A stretch of 64,000 nucleotides of DNA from Rhodanobacter sp. DHB23 (GCF_014842975.1 NZ_JACYXK010000015.1:1-64000), one strand, 5' to 3'; positions 52,012 through 61,866 are shown, counted from the stretch's first letter. Notes: generated by a model not told the origin, from the sequence alone. Translations and numbers: made by a program.

Positions 52012-53316
52012 TCAGTGCACGTCGCGCACCGGCAGGATGACCCAGGCGCCGAACGCGACAAGCACCGCCGCCACCACGAACAGGGCCGTGTAGCTCCCGT
52101 CGCCGGCGGACAGGATGCCCGGCGCGATGGCCGGCATCAGCGACTGCGGCAGGACACTGGCGATGTTGAAGATGCCCAGGTTCCTGGCCGCATGGGTTTC
52201 GCGCTCCGGCAGGATGTCGGTCACCAGGGCAAGATCCGCCGCGAGATACACGCCCTGCGCCATGCCGGCCACCGCCACGCCGGCAAGGAACCCGGGATAC
52301 GAGGCGGCGAAGGCGATCATCAGCAGGGCCAGCGCATAGGCCAGCGTCGCACCGCACACGAACACCTTGCGCCGCCCGAGGGCGTCGGACAGGCCACCGC
52401 CCAGGGCGCTGGCGGCCGCCACCGTGCAGGACTGCACCAGGGTGGACAGGAAGATCCAGTGCGGCGCATCGGCCGGTGCGCAGCCCAGCTGGCGGATCAG
52501 GTAGAACCCCTGATACGTCATCAACAGCGCGACGCCGGCGTAGAGCAGGAAGCGGTTGCCCCAGGCCCAGGCGAAATCGGGGAAGCGCAACGGATTGATC
52601 CAGAAGCTGCCCAGGAATTCCCGCCAGCCGTAGCGTGGCCGCTCAGCCGCGGCCAGGCGGTGATCGGGTAGCGCCCAGACCAGGACGAGGGCGCCGGCCA
52701 GCGCGATCGCGGCCGGCACCAGGAAGATCGCCAGCGTGGAACCCGCGAGGGACGCCACCAGGAAGGTGCCCGTCGCCATGCCCAGCGGCAGGCTGATGTT
52801 CACGATGCCCGACACCATGCCGCGCTGCGACGCCGGGATCTGGTCGGGCAGGATCGCCGCCAGTGCGGCCAACTGCGCGTTGTAGGCGAGCTGCGTGAGG
52901 CACCAGCCCAGCAGTAGTTGCGGAACCGACGCGGCCGTCGCGACGATCGCCAACCCGGCCACGCCGCCCAGGGCGCCGGCAACCAGCCAGGGCCGGCGCA
53001 TGCCGAAACGCGAGGTGGTGCGGTCCGAGAGGCGGCCGAAAAACGGGTTGCCGAACAGCGCGATCAGCGCGCCCACGCCCACCACCAGCGACAGGCCACC
53101 GGTCGCATGCGCCGGAGCGATCTCGCGCACGCGCATCGCCAGGCCCACCAGGATGGGCGGCAGCAGCGCCATCCACAGCCCCGTGTAGGCCAGGCCGTAG
53201 ACCACGATGAGCGGCCAGCCGGCGCGGCGCACCTGCGGCGCCACGGCCGCCGGCGCGCCGGCTGTCGCGGGAAGCCAGCGCACTGCCGCCTCAACCTTGT
53301 CGTCGATCACCGTCAT
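52012..53316 (-). CDS. MFS transporter, sugar/glycoside type
   Basis: 434 residues with 12 predicted helices. GNPFFGRLSDRTTSRFGMRR is the cytoplasmic loop 2-3 motif (GxxxDRxGRR variant). GGGLSDALGRRKVFV is the repeat of it after helix 8. Related to the glycoside/sugar symporter branch (SUC/GPH-like). Its gene ends at the divergent locus with a LacI repressor upstream and a TonB receptor beyond, so it may carry the released mono- or disaccharide across the inner membrane. Start ATG 53316, or 53325 (MGAMTVIDD). Confidence 0.85.
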   Translation of the reverse strand: MTVIDDKVEAAVRWLPATAGAPAAVAPQVRRAGWPLIVVYGLAYTGLWMALLPPILVGLAMRVREIAPAHATGGLSLVVGVGALIALFGNPFFGRLSDRTTSRFGMRRPWLVAGALGGVAGLAIVATAASVPQLLLGWCLTQLAYNAQLAALAAILPDQIPASQRGMVSGIVNISLPLGMATGTFLVASLAGSTLAIFLVPAAIALAGALVLVWALPDHRLAAAERPRYGWREFLGSFWINPLRFPDFAWAWGNRFLLYAGVALLMTYQGFYLIRQLGCAPADAPHWIFLSTLVQSCTVAAASALGGGLSDALGRRKVFVCGATLAYALALLMIAFAASYPGFLAGVAVAGMAQGVYLAADLALVTDILPERETHAARNLGIFNIASVLPQSLMPAIAPGILSAGDGSYTALFVVAAVLVAFGAWVILPVRDVH

Positions 53317-53375
53317 GGCCCCCATGGCTCCGAGTGCCGGGCGCTGCTCGAGCCCGGCCCCGGCACCCGGGAATA

Positions 53376-54389
53376 CTACGGTTTCCCGGGCGCAGCGGTC
53401 GATGCGCGCAACAGCACCTGATAGGGCACGCGTGCCTGCTGCGGCCCGGCGGGATCGCGGATCGACCGCAGCACGCTCTCGGCGGCCAGGCAACCGAGCT
53501 CGCGGCACGGCTGGTGCACCGTCGTCAGGCCGGGCGAGATCAGCTGCGACACCGGCGTGCCGTCGAAGCCGCATACCGACAGGTCGGCGGGAATGGCCAG
53601 GCCGCGATCGTAGGCTTCGCGCATCACGCCGCAGGCCATGTCGTCGTTCGCCGCGAAGATGGCCGTTGGGGGGCGCCGCCGGTCGAGCAGCGCCCTGGCG
53701 CCGGCCACGCCCGAGGCGAAGGCGAAATCCCCCTCCACCACGAGCGACTCGTCGTACGCGACACCGGCCTTGCGCAATGCATCGCGGTAGCCGCTGAGCC
53801 GCCAGGTGCGCGCGCCGTGCCCCTGCAGCCCGGCGATATGCCCGATCCGCCGGTGCCCGAGCGAAACCAGGTGCCCGACGATCTCGGCCGCCGCCCGGCG
53901 CTCGTCGAAGCCCACGTCGATGCGCGACTGGCGCAATTTGGAGGAGATCGTCGAGTAGGGAATGTCCAGCTCGTCGAGGCGTTGCAGCAGCTTGGCGTTG
54001 TTCGCGTGCGGCGGCACCAGCACCAGCGCGTCCGGTCGGTGCTGCGCCACGAAGCCGTCGATCCGCGCGGCAAGGTCCTCCCCCGCGTCGAAAGGGTGCA
54101 GCACGGCGTTGTACGGCGTCCCCTTGCACGCCTGCAGCACGCCGACGATCAGTTCCATGGTGTAGCTGGAACCGGCCATCGGGTTGTCGTACAGCAGCGC
54201 GACCAGGTGCGAGCGGTTCCCCGCCAGGCTGCGCGCCGATGCGTTGGGCACGTAGCTGAGCGCGCGGATCGAGGCCTCGATGCGAGCGCGCAGCTTGGCG
54301 CGCACGCTCGGAACGCCGTTGAGCACGCGGGATACCGTCTTGGTGGATACGCCGGCATGCGCCGCGACGTCTTCGATTCTCGCCGGCAT
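53376..54389 (-). CDS. LacI-family transcriptional repressor
   Basis: 337 residues. N-terminal helix-turn-helix and hinge helix: MPARIEDVAAHAGVSTKTVS and RVLNGVPSVRAKLRARIE. The periplasmic-binding-like effector domain follows (HLVALLYDNPMAG, DALVLVPPHANNAKLLQRLD, IFAANDDMACGVMREA). It probably represses itself, the MFS gene and the divergent TonB-receptor genes through the paired operators at 54479-54524. Start ATG 54389; an upstream ATG at 54425 adds 12 residues. Confidence 0.92.
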   Translation of the reverse strand: MPARIEDVAAHAGVSTKTVSRVLNGVPSVRAKLRARIEASIRALSYVPNASARSLAGNRSHLVALLYDNPMAGSSYTMELIVGVLQACKGTPYNAVLHPFDAGEDLAARIDGFVAQHRPDALVLVPPHANNAKLLQRLDELDIPYSTISSKLRQSRIDVGFDERRAAAEIVGHLVSLGHRRIGHIAGLQGHGARTWRLSGYRDALRKAGVAYDESLVVEGDFAFASGVAGARALLDRRRPPTAIFAANDDMACGVMREAYDRGLAIPADLSVCGFDGTPVSQLISPGLTTVHQPCRELGCLAAESVLRSIRDPAGPQQARVPYQVLLRASTAAPGKP

Positions 54390-54478
54390 GTGCAGATACC
54401 GCCCCTGTATGGCTTGCAGCGGCACATGCTACCCCAAGCGGGCGGCCCGCAGTCGGCCGAATTCCATCCATTCCATCC

Positions 54479-54533
54479 AAAAGTACCAGCGCTGGTATTT
54501 TATGTTGACAGCGCTGGTACTTTTGACTAGCTT
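54479..54533 (+). promoter_or_regulatory. Paired LacI-type operators overlapping a sigma70-like promoter
   Basis: Site 1 is the perfect 14-bp palindrome TACCAGCGCTGGTA (54484-54497). Site 2, centred on GCGC at 54511-54514, reads TGACAGCGCTGGTAC. The centres are 22 bp apart, about two helical turns. The outer 16-base halves are perfect inverted copies (54479-54494 and 54509-54524). TTGACA at 54505-54510 is a consensus -35, overlapping site 2, with TAGCTT 17 bp later as a weak -10. This should drive the TonB receptor gene, with a leader of about 290 nt. The rest of the 438-bp gap (54390-54827) shows no gene. Confidence 0.82.
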
Positions 54534-54827
54534 GCGATGCGCGCCAAAGCCCGAACGCCACGGACCGTAGTGCCGGAGGGAGAGGGGGAGACATCCATCC
54601 GGCGATCGCCGCGACATGCCCTGCAGCCATTGCCGCTGCACGCATTCGCGACCGCGACCGCTGCTCCGGTCGGTCGCGACCGCCGGGGCATGCAGGCCCG
54701 GCGTCCGTTCTGCGACCGCAGGCCGGGCGAACGGCCTGGATTCCGGGCCAGGGGCGGAACAGGCCGGGGCGCAGGTGGGCGAACACGCACCGGCCGGACA
54801 TTCACTGAACACTGGGGAGATATCGAA

Positions 54828-57800
54828 GTGAAGAAGCAGTCCATGAGTTCGCATGCAGGCAACACCAAGCAACTGCGCCTGCTGCCTTTCGCGATCGCGA
54901 TGACCTTGTTTGCGGCCGGCCCATTGCAGGCGCAGACCGCCGCGCAGGAAACCGACCAGGCCGCGCCCGCCGCGACGAAGGACGCCAAGGCCGCGGACAG
55001 GAAGAAGAAGGACGCCACCACGACGGCCAGCGAGAAGGAAGCCAAGCAACTCACCGGCATGACCGTCAACGGCTACTCGGGCAGCCTGAACCGCGCGCAG
55101 GAGATCAAGCGCTATGCCGACACCGTGGTCGACGCGATCTCGGCGCAGGACGCCGGCTCCCTGCCCGACACCTCGGTCACCGAGGCCCTGCAGCGCGTGC
55201 CGGGCATAGCCGTCAGCGCCTTCGGCGTCGCGGCCGACCCGGACCACTTCTCCATCCAGGGTTCCGACATCAGCCTGCAGGGCCTGCCCTACACCAGCAC
55301 GCTGTTCAACGGTCGCTCGGTGTTTTCCGCCGGCGGCGGCCAGGGACTGAACTTCTCCACGGTGTCGCCGGAGCTGATCGGCTCGGTGGTGGTGAGCAAG
55401 AACCAGACGGCGGACATGCTCGAAGGCGGCATCGCCGGCTCGATCGATCTCAACACGCGCAAGCCCTTCGATAGCGCCAAGGACACGCAGGCGTCCATCA
55501 CCGTCGGCAACTACTGGGGCAGCCTGGACAAGAAGGGCACGCCGCAGGTCTCCGCCCTGCTCAGCCACAACTGGGACACCGACATCGGCCGCTTCGGCGT
55601 GCTGGGCAACATCGCCTACGACCGCATCGACCAGGCCGACAACGCGATCTCGCTGGTCGATTTCCAGCGCCGCTGCAACGGCTGCACCCTGCCCGGCTCG
55701 CGCAACGACGACTTCCCCGGCCTGGCGCCCGGCCAGTACGTCTACGTGCCGATCGGCGGCGACCTGCGCACGCAGGACGAGACCAGCACGCGCTTCGGCA
55801 GCGTGTTCGCCGCGCAATGGGAAAGCCCGGACAAGGCCTTGCAGGCCACGCTGGAGTGGGACCGCGCCTCGGACACGGAAACCGCCTACGAGCACACCCT
55901 GCAGGCATCGACGGATGGCTGCGCCTGGTCGGATCCCAACCAGTGCGACATCCCGCTGGCGGGCACCTACCCCACGTTCAACTCGCAGGGCGTGTTCCAG
56001 TCGGGCATCGTCACGGCGCTGCCCAGCGCGTACAACTACCCGTCACAGTACGGCGGCCTGCCCACCCAGCTCGACAGCACGGCGTACCGCAACCGCTACG
56101 TCACCAACGACTACAGCTTCAACCTGAAATGGAACGTCAGCGACCGGCTGCACCTGAGCGCCGACGTGCAGGACACCAACTCCACCTACGACAACTTCTA
56201 TTACTACATCCGCCAGTTGACCATGGCGAACTGGGACATCGCCCTGCACGGCAACAACGTGCCCAGCATCAGCATCCTCTCGCCGGACCCCAACGAGACG
56301 ACGGCGCAGTACTTCGGCAATCCCAACAACACCTACTGGGCGGCGGCGCAGGACCACGAGGAGCATTCCTGGGGCAACCAGCGCACCTTCCGCCTGGACG
56401 GCACCTTCGACATCGACAAGGGCTTCCTGGACAACCTGCAGTTCGGCGTCCGCCACTCCGACCAGAGCGAGGTGGTGCAGAACTCGGCATACAACTACGA
56501 GGCCGTCAGCTCGCCGAGCCCGGGGATCAACGTGGTGACCGCGGCCAACACGCCCGGCGACGTCGCCCCCTACCACGTCAACCTGCCGGCCTTCAGCGGC
56601 GGCGACTTCGGCATCGTCGCGCCCTATTTCAATCTCAATCCGCTCACGCAGTTCCAGCAGGCGGCCAGCGTGATGACGCAGATCAACCAGCAGTGGTTCG
56701 CGATGAACCCCGGCATGGCCGGCGGCCCGTACTACACCAACTTCCAGCGCGAGCAGTACGTGGCGGGCGACGTCTTCGTGCCGGGCACGTATTACCTGCC
56801 GCAGGAAATCGCCTCCAACGATGAAAAGACCAACGCCGCCTACGTGCGCCTGAACTTCGGCAACGACAACACCGATTTCATGAGCGGCATCCAGATCAGC
56901 GGCAACATCGGCCTGCGCTACGTGCACACGCAGGACGACGCCTCGGGCTTCCTGCTGCTGCCGAACATGAACCAGACGCTCAACGGCAAGACCATCGCGG
57001 AGTACTGCCAGCAGAGCGCGAGCGGCCCCGCGCCGCAGCCGGGCACGTTCTGCGCGCTGACGCCGGCGCAACAACAGCAGTACGTGAGCTTCGCCAACGG
57101 CGCGTACACGCCGATCACGGCCAGCCACTCCTACGGCAACTGGCTGCCCAGCTTCAACCTGGCCATCGGCTGGACCAACGACCTGATCACCCGCTTCGCG
57201 TTCTCCGAGTCGATCTACCGGCCGACGCTCAACCAGTTGCAGGCCGGGCAGACGATCAGCGGGTTGCTGCCCTACGGTACCAACGGCAGCACCGTGCCGA
57301 CCCTGTCGAACGGCTACACCGGCGCCAACCCCTACCTCACGCCGATCACGGCGCACAACTTCGACCTCACCCAGGAGTGGTATTTCGGCAACGTCGGCTC
57401 CGTGTCCGGCACGCTGTTCTGGAAGCAGTTGAACAACACCATCCAGTACATCACCAACGTGGTCGACACCACGGTGACGAACAACGGCGTGAGCTTCCCC
57501 GAGCAGTACACGGCGGGCCTCGCCAACCTCGACCAGAAGGGCAGCGTGGGCGGCCTGGAACTGGCCTACCAGCAGAAGTACGACTTCCTGCCCGGCTGGC
57601 TGTCCGGCTTCGGCACGCAGATGAACTACACCTACATCAAGCCGCACGGACTGGGCTTCGGCGCGGTCGACTACTGCCCCTCCGGCTACGTGGCGCCCAC
57701 GCAGTGCGTCAACCAGCTCAAGCTGCCGCCGTCCGAGCTGTCGCGCGACACCTACAACTTCACCGTGTACTACGAGAAAGGCCCGATCTCCGCACGCCTC

Positions 57801-58067
57801 GCCTACAACTGGCGCTCGGCCTTCCTGATCACGGGCCAGGAGGCGGACTATCCGTTCCTGCCGGTGATGGCCGACGCGCAGGGCCGGCTGGACGCCTCGC
57901 TGATCTATGCGTTGAACGACCACGTGAAGATCTCGCTGCAGGCGGCCAACATCCTGAACTCGACGTTCAAGACCAGCGAGATCGTCAACACCGACGGCCT
58001 GGAAGTGCCCAAGGGCTTCTTCCGCGACGACACCCGCTACAACCTCAGCCTGCGCGCGAGCTTCTGA
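54828..58067 (+). CDS. TonB-dependent outer-membrane receptor (Caulobacter-type)
   Basis: 1079 residues, outer-membrane active transporter. The start is GTG 54828 after GGGGAGA; a signal peptide follows (QLRLLPFAIAMTLFAAGPLQ, cleavage after LQA). The plug begins around residue 80 (DAISAQDAGSLPDTSVTEAL then QRVPGIAVSAF). The beta barrel ends DTRYNLSLRASF with terminal phenylalanine. It belongs to the large-receptor group common for plant or microbial glycans in this order. Divergent from LacI and followed by glycosidase genes, so its ligand is probably an oligosaccharide or glucoside. Confidence 0.93.
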   Translation: MKKQSMSSHAGNTKQLRLLPFAIAMTLFAAGPLQAQTAAQETDQAAPAATKDAKAADRKKKDATTTASEKEAKQLTGMTVNGYSGSLNRAQEIKRYADTVVDAISAQDAGSLPDTSVTEALQRVPGIAVSAFGVAADPDHFSIQGSDISLQGLPYTSTLFNGRSVFSAGGGQGLNFSTVSPELIGSVVVSKNQTADMLEGGIAGSIDLNTRKPFDSAKDTQASITVGNYWGSLDKKGTPQVSALLSHNWDTDIGRFGVLGNIAYDRIDQADNAISLVDFQRRCNGCTLPGSRNDDFPGLAPGQYVYVPIGGDLRTQDETSTRFGSVFAAQWESPDKALQATLEWDRASDTETAYEHTLQASTDGCAWSDPNQCDIPLAGTYPTFNSQGVFQSGIVTALPSAYNYPSQYGGLPTQLDSTAYRNRYVTNDYSFNLKWNVSDRLHLSADVQDTNSTYDNFYYYIRQLTMANWDIALHGNNVPSISILSPDPNETTAQYFGNPNNTYWAAAQDHEEHSWGNQRTFRLDGTFDIDKGFLDNLQFGVRHSDQSEVVQNSAYNYEAVSSPSPGINVVTAANTPGDVAPYHVNLPAFSGGDFGIVAPYFNLNPLTQFQQAASVMTQINQQWFAMNPGMAGGPYYTNFQREQYVAGDVFVPGTYYLPQEIASNDEKTNAAYVRLNFGNDNTDFMSGIQISGNIGLRYVHTQDDASGFLLLPNMNQTLNGKTIAEYCQQSASGPAPQPGTFCALTPAQQQQYVSFANGAYTPITASHSYGNWLPSFNLAIGWTNDLITRFAFSESIYRPTLNQLQAGQTISGLLPYGTNGSTVPTLSNGYTGANPYLTPITAHNFDLTQEWYFGNVGSVSGTLFWKQLNNTIQYITNVVDTTVTNNGVSFPEQYTAGLANLDQKGSVGGLELAYQQKYDFLPGWLSGFGTQMNYTYIKPHGLGFGAVDYCPSGYVAPTQCVNQLKLPPSELSRDTYNFTVYYEKGPISARLAYNWRSAFLITGQEADYPFLPVMADAQGRLDASLIYALNDHVKISLQAANILNSTFKTSEIVNTDGLEVPKGFFRDDTRYNLSLRASF

Positions 58068-58093
58068 CCGGACCCGTGCGACCGCTCCCCGCC

Positions 58094-59428
58094 ATGGCGC
58101 ATGCCGGACCACATGCCATGGCGGGGGCGGGCGGCGGCGCAACGACCTCCCCGATTGCCGCCGTTCCCGCGCAAGCGGGAATGGCGGCCTTGTTCGCCGG
58201 CCTGATGCTCGCCCTGTCCGCGGTGGCGCCGGTCCATGCGGAAACGACGGCGCCGCCGACGGCAGGCGTGGATCCGGCGGCGACCCGCGTCGGCGCGCTC
58301 GCCCGCGGCAGCTGCAACGCGATCGCCGCGCGCGTCGATGCCTTGCCGGGGAACGGCCCGGTCCTGCTGCGCAGTTACGACGGACGCCGCGGGCAAGGCG
58401 CGCCCGACCTTGCGCCCCTGCATTCGGCGGCGTTCACCTACGACAACGCGCTCGCCGTCATCGCCCTGCTCGCGTGCGGCAGGCGGCCGCAGGCCGAACG
58501 CATCGGCGAGGCATTGCGGCTCGCGGCCATCCACGACACGCGCCTGCGCGACGCCTATCGCGCCGGCCCCGTCGCGGACGGCAAGCCCTTGCCGAACGGA
58601 TGGTGGGACGCAGGGCAAAGGCACTGGGTCGATGCCGCGCGGCAATACTCCGGCGCCTACCAGGACGGCACGTCGTGCGGAAACATCGCGTGGACCGCAC
58701 TGGCGCTGCTGACGCTGCACGACGCCACCGGCGCGGGGCGCTGGCGCGATGCCGCCGTGCATCTCGCCGACTGGGTCGTGACCCATGCCTCGGACACGCA
58801 CGGCGCGGCCGGATTCCATGGCGGCATCGAGTCCTTCCTGCTGGTGCCGCGGCAGGCGACGTGGAAATCGACCGAGCACAACATCGACCTCGCCGCGATG
58901 TTCGCGTGGCTGCAACGGATCGCCGCGCCGGGCGGCGACTGGAACGCGCAGGCCAGCCGCGCCCGCGGTTTCGTCGATGCGCAGTGGGACGCCGCGAGCG
59001 GGCACTTCTGGACAGGCACCGAGGGCGATGGCGTGACGCCGCTGCGCTCGCCTGCCGCCCTCGACGTGCAGGTCTGGGCGCAACTGCTGCCGGACGCACC
59101 GGCGACATGGCGGCATGCACTGGCCTGGGTCGAGCGCAGGCATGCCGTCGAAGGCGGCTTCGGCTTCACCGACATCCGCGACGGGATGTGGACGGAAGGC
59201 ACCGCGCAGGCCGCGCTCGCCTATCGATGGAGCGGCGACGAAGCCAGGGCGGAGCGGCTGCTCGCGGTGGTCGCGCGACAGGCTTCGCCGGGCGGCTTCC
59301 TCTACGCCACGCCCGCACCGCGCGTCGCCGCGCTGTATTCCTACTACGAGCACCGGCCCTGCCTCGCCGCGACGGCATGGGCCGCGCTCGCCGCATCGAA
59401 TCGCAATCCGTACTTGCCAAAATCATAA
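58094..59428 (+). CDS. Six-hairpin-glycosidase-like secreted protein
   Basis: Up to 444 residues. A hydrophobic signal-like segment (LFAGLMLALSAVAPVHA) precedes an alpha/alpha-barrel-like sequence of repeated helical hairpins (FTYDNALAVIALLACGRRPQ, GNIAWTALALLTLHDATG, EHNIDLAAMFAWLQRIA, GFTDIRDGMWTEGTAQAALA). It probably binds or cleaves saccharides. Start uncertain: ATG 58094, 58118 or 58181; the last lies inside a repeat. Lies 26 nt after the receptor gene. Confidence 0.7.
   Translation: MAHAGPHAMAGAGGGATTSPIAAVPAQAGMAALFAGLMLALSAVAPVHAETTAPPTAGVDPAATRVGALARGSCNAIAARVDALPGNGPVLLRSYDGRRGQGAPDLAPLHSAAFTYDNALAVIALLACGRRPQAERIGEALRLAAIHDTRLRDAYRAGPVADGKPLPNGWWDAGQRHWVDAARQYSGAYQDGTSCGNIAWTALALLTLHDATGAGRWRDAAVHLADWVVTHASDTHGAAGFHGGIESFLLVPRQATWKSTEHNIDLAAMFAWLQRIAAPGGDWNAQASRARGFVDAQWDAASGHFWTGTEGDGVTPLRSPAALDVQVWAQLLPDAPATWRHALAWVERRHAVEGGFGFTDIRDGMWTEGTAQAALAYRWSGDEARAERLLAVVARQASPGGFLYATPAPRVAALYSYYEHRPCLAATAWAALAASNRNPYLPKS
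58157..58188. repeat. REP-like inverted repeat at the start of the glycosidase-like gene
   Basis: Imperfect 14-bp arms (GCCGCCGTTCCCGC and GCGGGAATGGCGGC, 13 of 14 paired) around a GCAA loop. The TTCCCGC...GCGGGAA core resembles the interspersed palindromic repeats common in Xanthomonadales genomes. It overlaps a candidate start codon (58181). Only this copy was noticed in the window. Confidence 0.6.
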
Positions 59429-59536
59429 GCATGCGCAGCGCACGCGTGCCGCGGAAATCGTGCACCATGCTTGCCTGTCCGCGCCCGCGATGCGCATGCC
59501 TCCAACCTGCTTTTCTCGCAAAACGAAGGGAACGTC

Positions 59537-61804
59537 ATGGCACTCCACAAGACCCGCATAGCCTCCTTCATCGGCGTGGCGCTGCTGGCGCTGACCGGCG
59601 CATGCACGGCCGCATCGGCCGGCAACGACGCGCACCCGTGGATGAACCCCAGGCTGACGCCCGACCAGCGCGCCGCGCTGGCGCTGAAGGCGATGACGCA
59701 GGACGAGAAGTTCCAGCTCATCCGCACCGAATTCGGCGACACCGAGAACGGCCACGTCATGTCCCCGGGCATGCTGGGCTCGGCCGGTTACCAGCCCGCG
59801 CTGGCGCGGCTGGGCCTGCCTGCCGTGCAGGAGAGCGACGCGGGCCTCGGCGTGGCCAAGCCGCACAAGCTTGGCGCGACCGCGCTGCCTTCAGGCCTGG
59901 CGACGGCGGCGAGTTTCGACCCGGCGATCGCGCATGCCGGCGGCGCGATGATCGGCAACGAGGCGCATCATCGCGGCTTCAACGTGATGCTGGCGGGCGG
60001 CGTGGACCTGGTGCGCGACCCGCGCAACGGCCGCAACTTCGAATACGCGGGCGAAGATCCCTTGCTGGCCGGCGTGATGGCCGGCAACGCCATCGCCGGC
60101 ATCCAGAGCCAGCACGTCGTCTCCACCATCAAGCACTACGCGCTCAACGACCTGGAAACCGACCGCACCACGCTGAGCGCGAACATCGACAAAGCCGCTG
60201 CACGCGAGTCCGACCTGCTCGCCTTCGAGATCGCCATCGCCGCCGGCCAGCCGGGCTCGGTGATGTGCTCCTACAACCGCCTCAACGCGGTGTACGCCTG
60301 TGAGAACGACTGGCTGCTCAACGACGTGCTGAAGCGCGACTGGCATTACCCCGGCTACGTGATGTCGGACTGGGGCGCGGTGCACAGCGCCGCGAAATCC
60401 GCCCTGGCCGGCCTGGACCAGGAATCGGCCGGCGAGACCTTCGACAAGGAGGTGTACTTCGACAAGCCGCTGCGTGCCGCCGTGGCTTCCGGCGAGGTGC
60501 CGCAGTCGCGCATCGACGACATGGCGCGGCGCATCCTGCGCAGCCTGTTCGCGGCCGGCGCCATCGACCATCCGGCCGTGCAGTCGCCCATCGACTTCGA
60601 CGCCGACCGCAAGGTGGCGCAGCGCGCCGAGGAAGCCGGCGCGGTGCTGCTGCGCAACCAGGACGCGCTGCTGCCGCTGTCCGCCGCGCAATCCGTGGCG
60701 GTGATCGGCGGCCACGCCGACAAGGGCGTGCTGACCGGCGGCGGCTCCTCGGCGGTGCAGTCGCCGCAGGGCAACGCGGTACCGGGCCTCGCCCCCACCG
60801 ACTGGCCAGGCCCGCGCATCTACCAGCCCTCCGCGCCACTGGCGGCGATCCGGCAACGCGCGCACGGTGCGGTGAGCTACGCCAGCGGCGACGACATCGC
60901 CGCCGCCGCGAAGCTGGCCGCGCAATCGAAGGTGGCCGTGGTGTTCGTCGAGCAGTGGGCGGCGGAAAGCTTCGATGCGCCGCACCTCGCCCTGCCGGGC
61001 AACCAGGATGCGCTGGTGGAAGCCGTGGCCAAGGCGAATCCGCACACCATCGTGGTGCTGGAGAACAACGGCCCGGTCGCCATGCCGTGGCTGGACCGCG
61101 TGGGCGCGGTGCTGGAAGCGTGGTACCCCGGCGCGGGCGGCGGCGAAGCGATCGCGCGGCTGCTGTACGGCGAAGTGGATCCGGCCGGCCGTTTGCCGGT
61201 GACCTGGCCGCGCGACGAATCGCAGCTGCCGCGCCCGGTCATCCCCGGTGCCGGCCTCGCCGCCATCGGCCTGGCGCCGCAGGGCCAGCCCGCGCAGGAC
61301 GTGGACTACGACATCGAAGGCGCCGACGTGGGTTACCGCTGGTACCAGCGCAAGCACCTCGAACCGCTGTTCCCGTTCGGCTACGGCCTCACCTACACGC
61401 ACTTCGACTACAGCGGCTTCGCGCCGCACGCGGCGAACGGCAAGCTCACCGCCTCGTTCACGGTGACCAACCGCGGCGCGCGTGCGGGCGTGGACGTGCC
61501 GCAGCTCTACGTCACCCTGCCCGGCTCGGGCGAAGTGCGGCGGCTGGCCGGCTGGTGCCGCGTCGACCTCAAGCCCGGCCAGTCCGCGCATCTCACGGTG
61601 ACTGCCGACCCGCGCCTGCTGGCCGACTTCGACGGCAAGAGCCAGCACTGGCAGCAGCCCGCGGGCGACTACCAGTTGCAGCTGGGGCATTCGGCGACAT
61701 CGTTCCAGGGCGACGGCAAGGCCACGCTGGCCGCGGCCAGCTGGGCGGCGGATGCGTCGCCGGCCGGCGTGCCGCAGCCCTGCACGGCCAGCGGCGCGCA
61801 GTGA
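59537..61804 (+). CDS. GH3 beta-glucosidase
   Basis: 755-residue glycoside hydrolase family 3 enzyme, exported (signal segment IASFIGVALLALTGACTAA; a lipobox is not canonical). The N-terminal barrel has HYALNDLETDRTTLSANIDK-type substrate region and the nucleophile D278 in YVMSDWGAVHS. The C-terminal alpha/beta sandwich follows from about residue 390 (GAVLLRNQDALLPL, NGPVAMPWLD). It ends in a fibronectin III-like domain (ASFTVTNRGARAGVDVPQLY). Good ribosome site GAAGGGA. Expected to release glucose from short beta-glucosides or oligosaccharides taken up by the neighbouring receptor. Confidence 0.93.
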   Translation: MALHKTRIASFIGVALLALTGACTAASAGNDAHPWMNPRLTPDQRAALALKAMTQDEKFQLIRTEFGDTENGHVMSPGMLGSAGYQPALARLGLPAVQESDAGLGVAKPHKLGATALPSGLATAASFDPAIAHAGGAMIGNEAHHRGFNVMLAGGVDLVRDPRNGRNFEYAGEDPLLAGVMAGNAIAGIQSQHVVSTIKHYALNDLETDRTTLSANIDKAAARESDLLAFEIAIAAGQPGSVMCSYNRLNAVYACENDWLLNDVLKRDWHYPGYVMSDWGAVHSAAKSALAGLDQESAGETFDKEVYFDKPLRAAVASGEVPQSRIDDMARRILRSLFAAGAIDHPAVQSPIDFDADRKVAQRAEEAGAVLLRNQDALLPLSAAQSVAVIGGHADKGVLTGGGSSAVQSPQGNAVPGLAPTDWPGPRIYQPSAPLAAIRQRAHGAVSYASGDDIAAAAKLAAQSKVAVVFVEQWAAESFDAPHLALPGNQDALVEAVAKANPHTIVVLENNGPVAMPWLDRVGAVLEAWYPGAGGGEAIARLLYGEVDPAGRLPVTWPRDESQLPRPVIPGAGLAAIGLAPQGQPAQDVDYDIEGADVGYRWYQRKHLEPLFPFGYGLTYTHFDYSGFAPHAANGKLTASFTVTNRGARAGVDVPQLYVTLPGSGEVRRLAGWCRVDLKPGQSAHLTVTADPRLLADFDGKSQHWQQPAGDYQLQLGHSATSFQGDGKATLAAASWAADASPAGVPQPCTASGAQ

Positions 61805-61817
61805 GGCGTGCCCCGGA

Positions 61818-61866
61818 TCACTCCTGCGGCATGCCGCAGGAGTGACGGCAGGCCCGCCGGGCCTGC
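61818..61866. terminator. Bidirectional terminator between convergent genes
   Basis: A perfect 28-nt palindrome (61818-61845, arms TCACTCCTGCGGCA and its complement) is followed by a second stem (GCAGGCCC and GGGCCTGC, 61848-61855 and 61859-61866). They fill the gap between the GH3 gene and the converging lipoprotein gene. No T-run, so strength is uncertain. Confidence 0.65.

Noticed and set aside
54537-54827. N-terminal extension of the TonB receptor frame by 97 codons
   Set aside because: It would place the signal peptide internally; the GTG at 54828 with its GGGGAGA site and following signal peptide is a better start.
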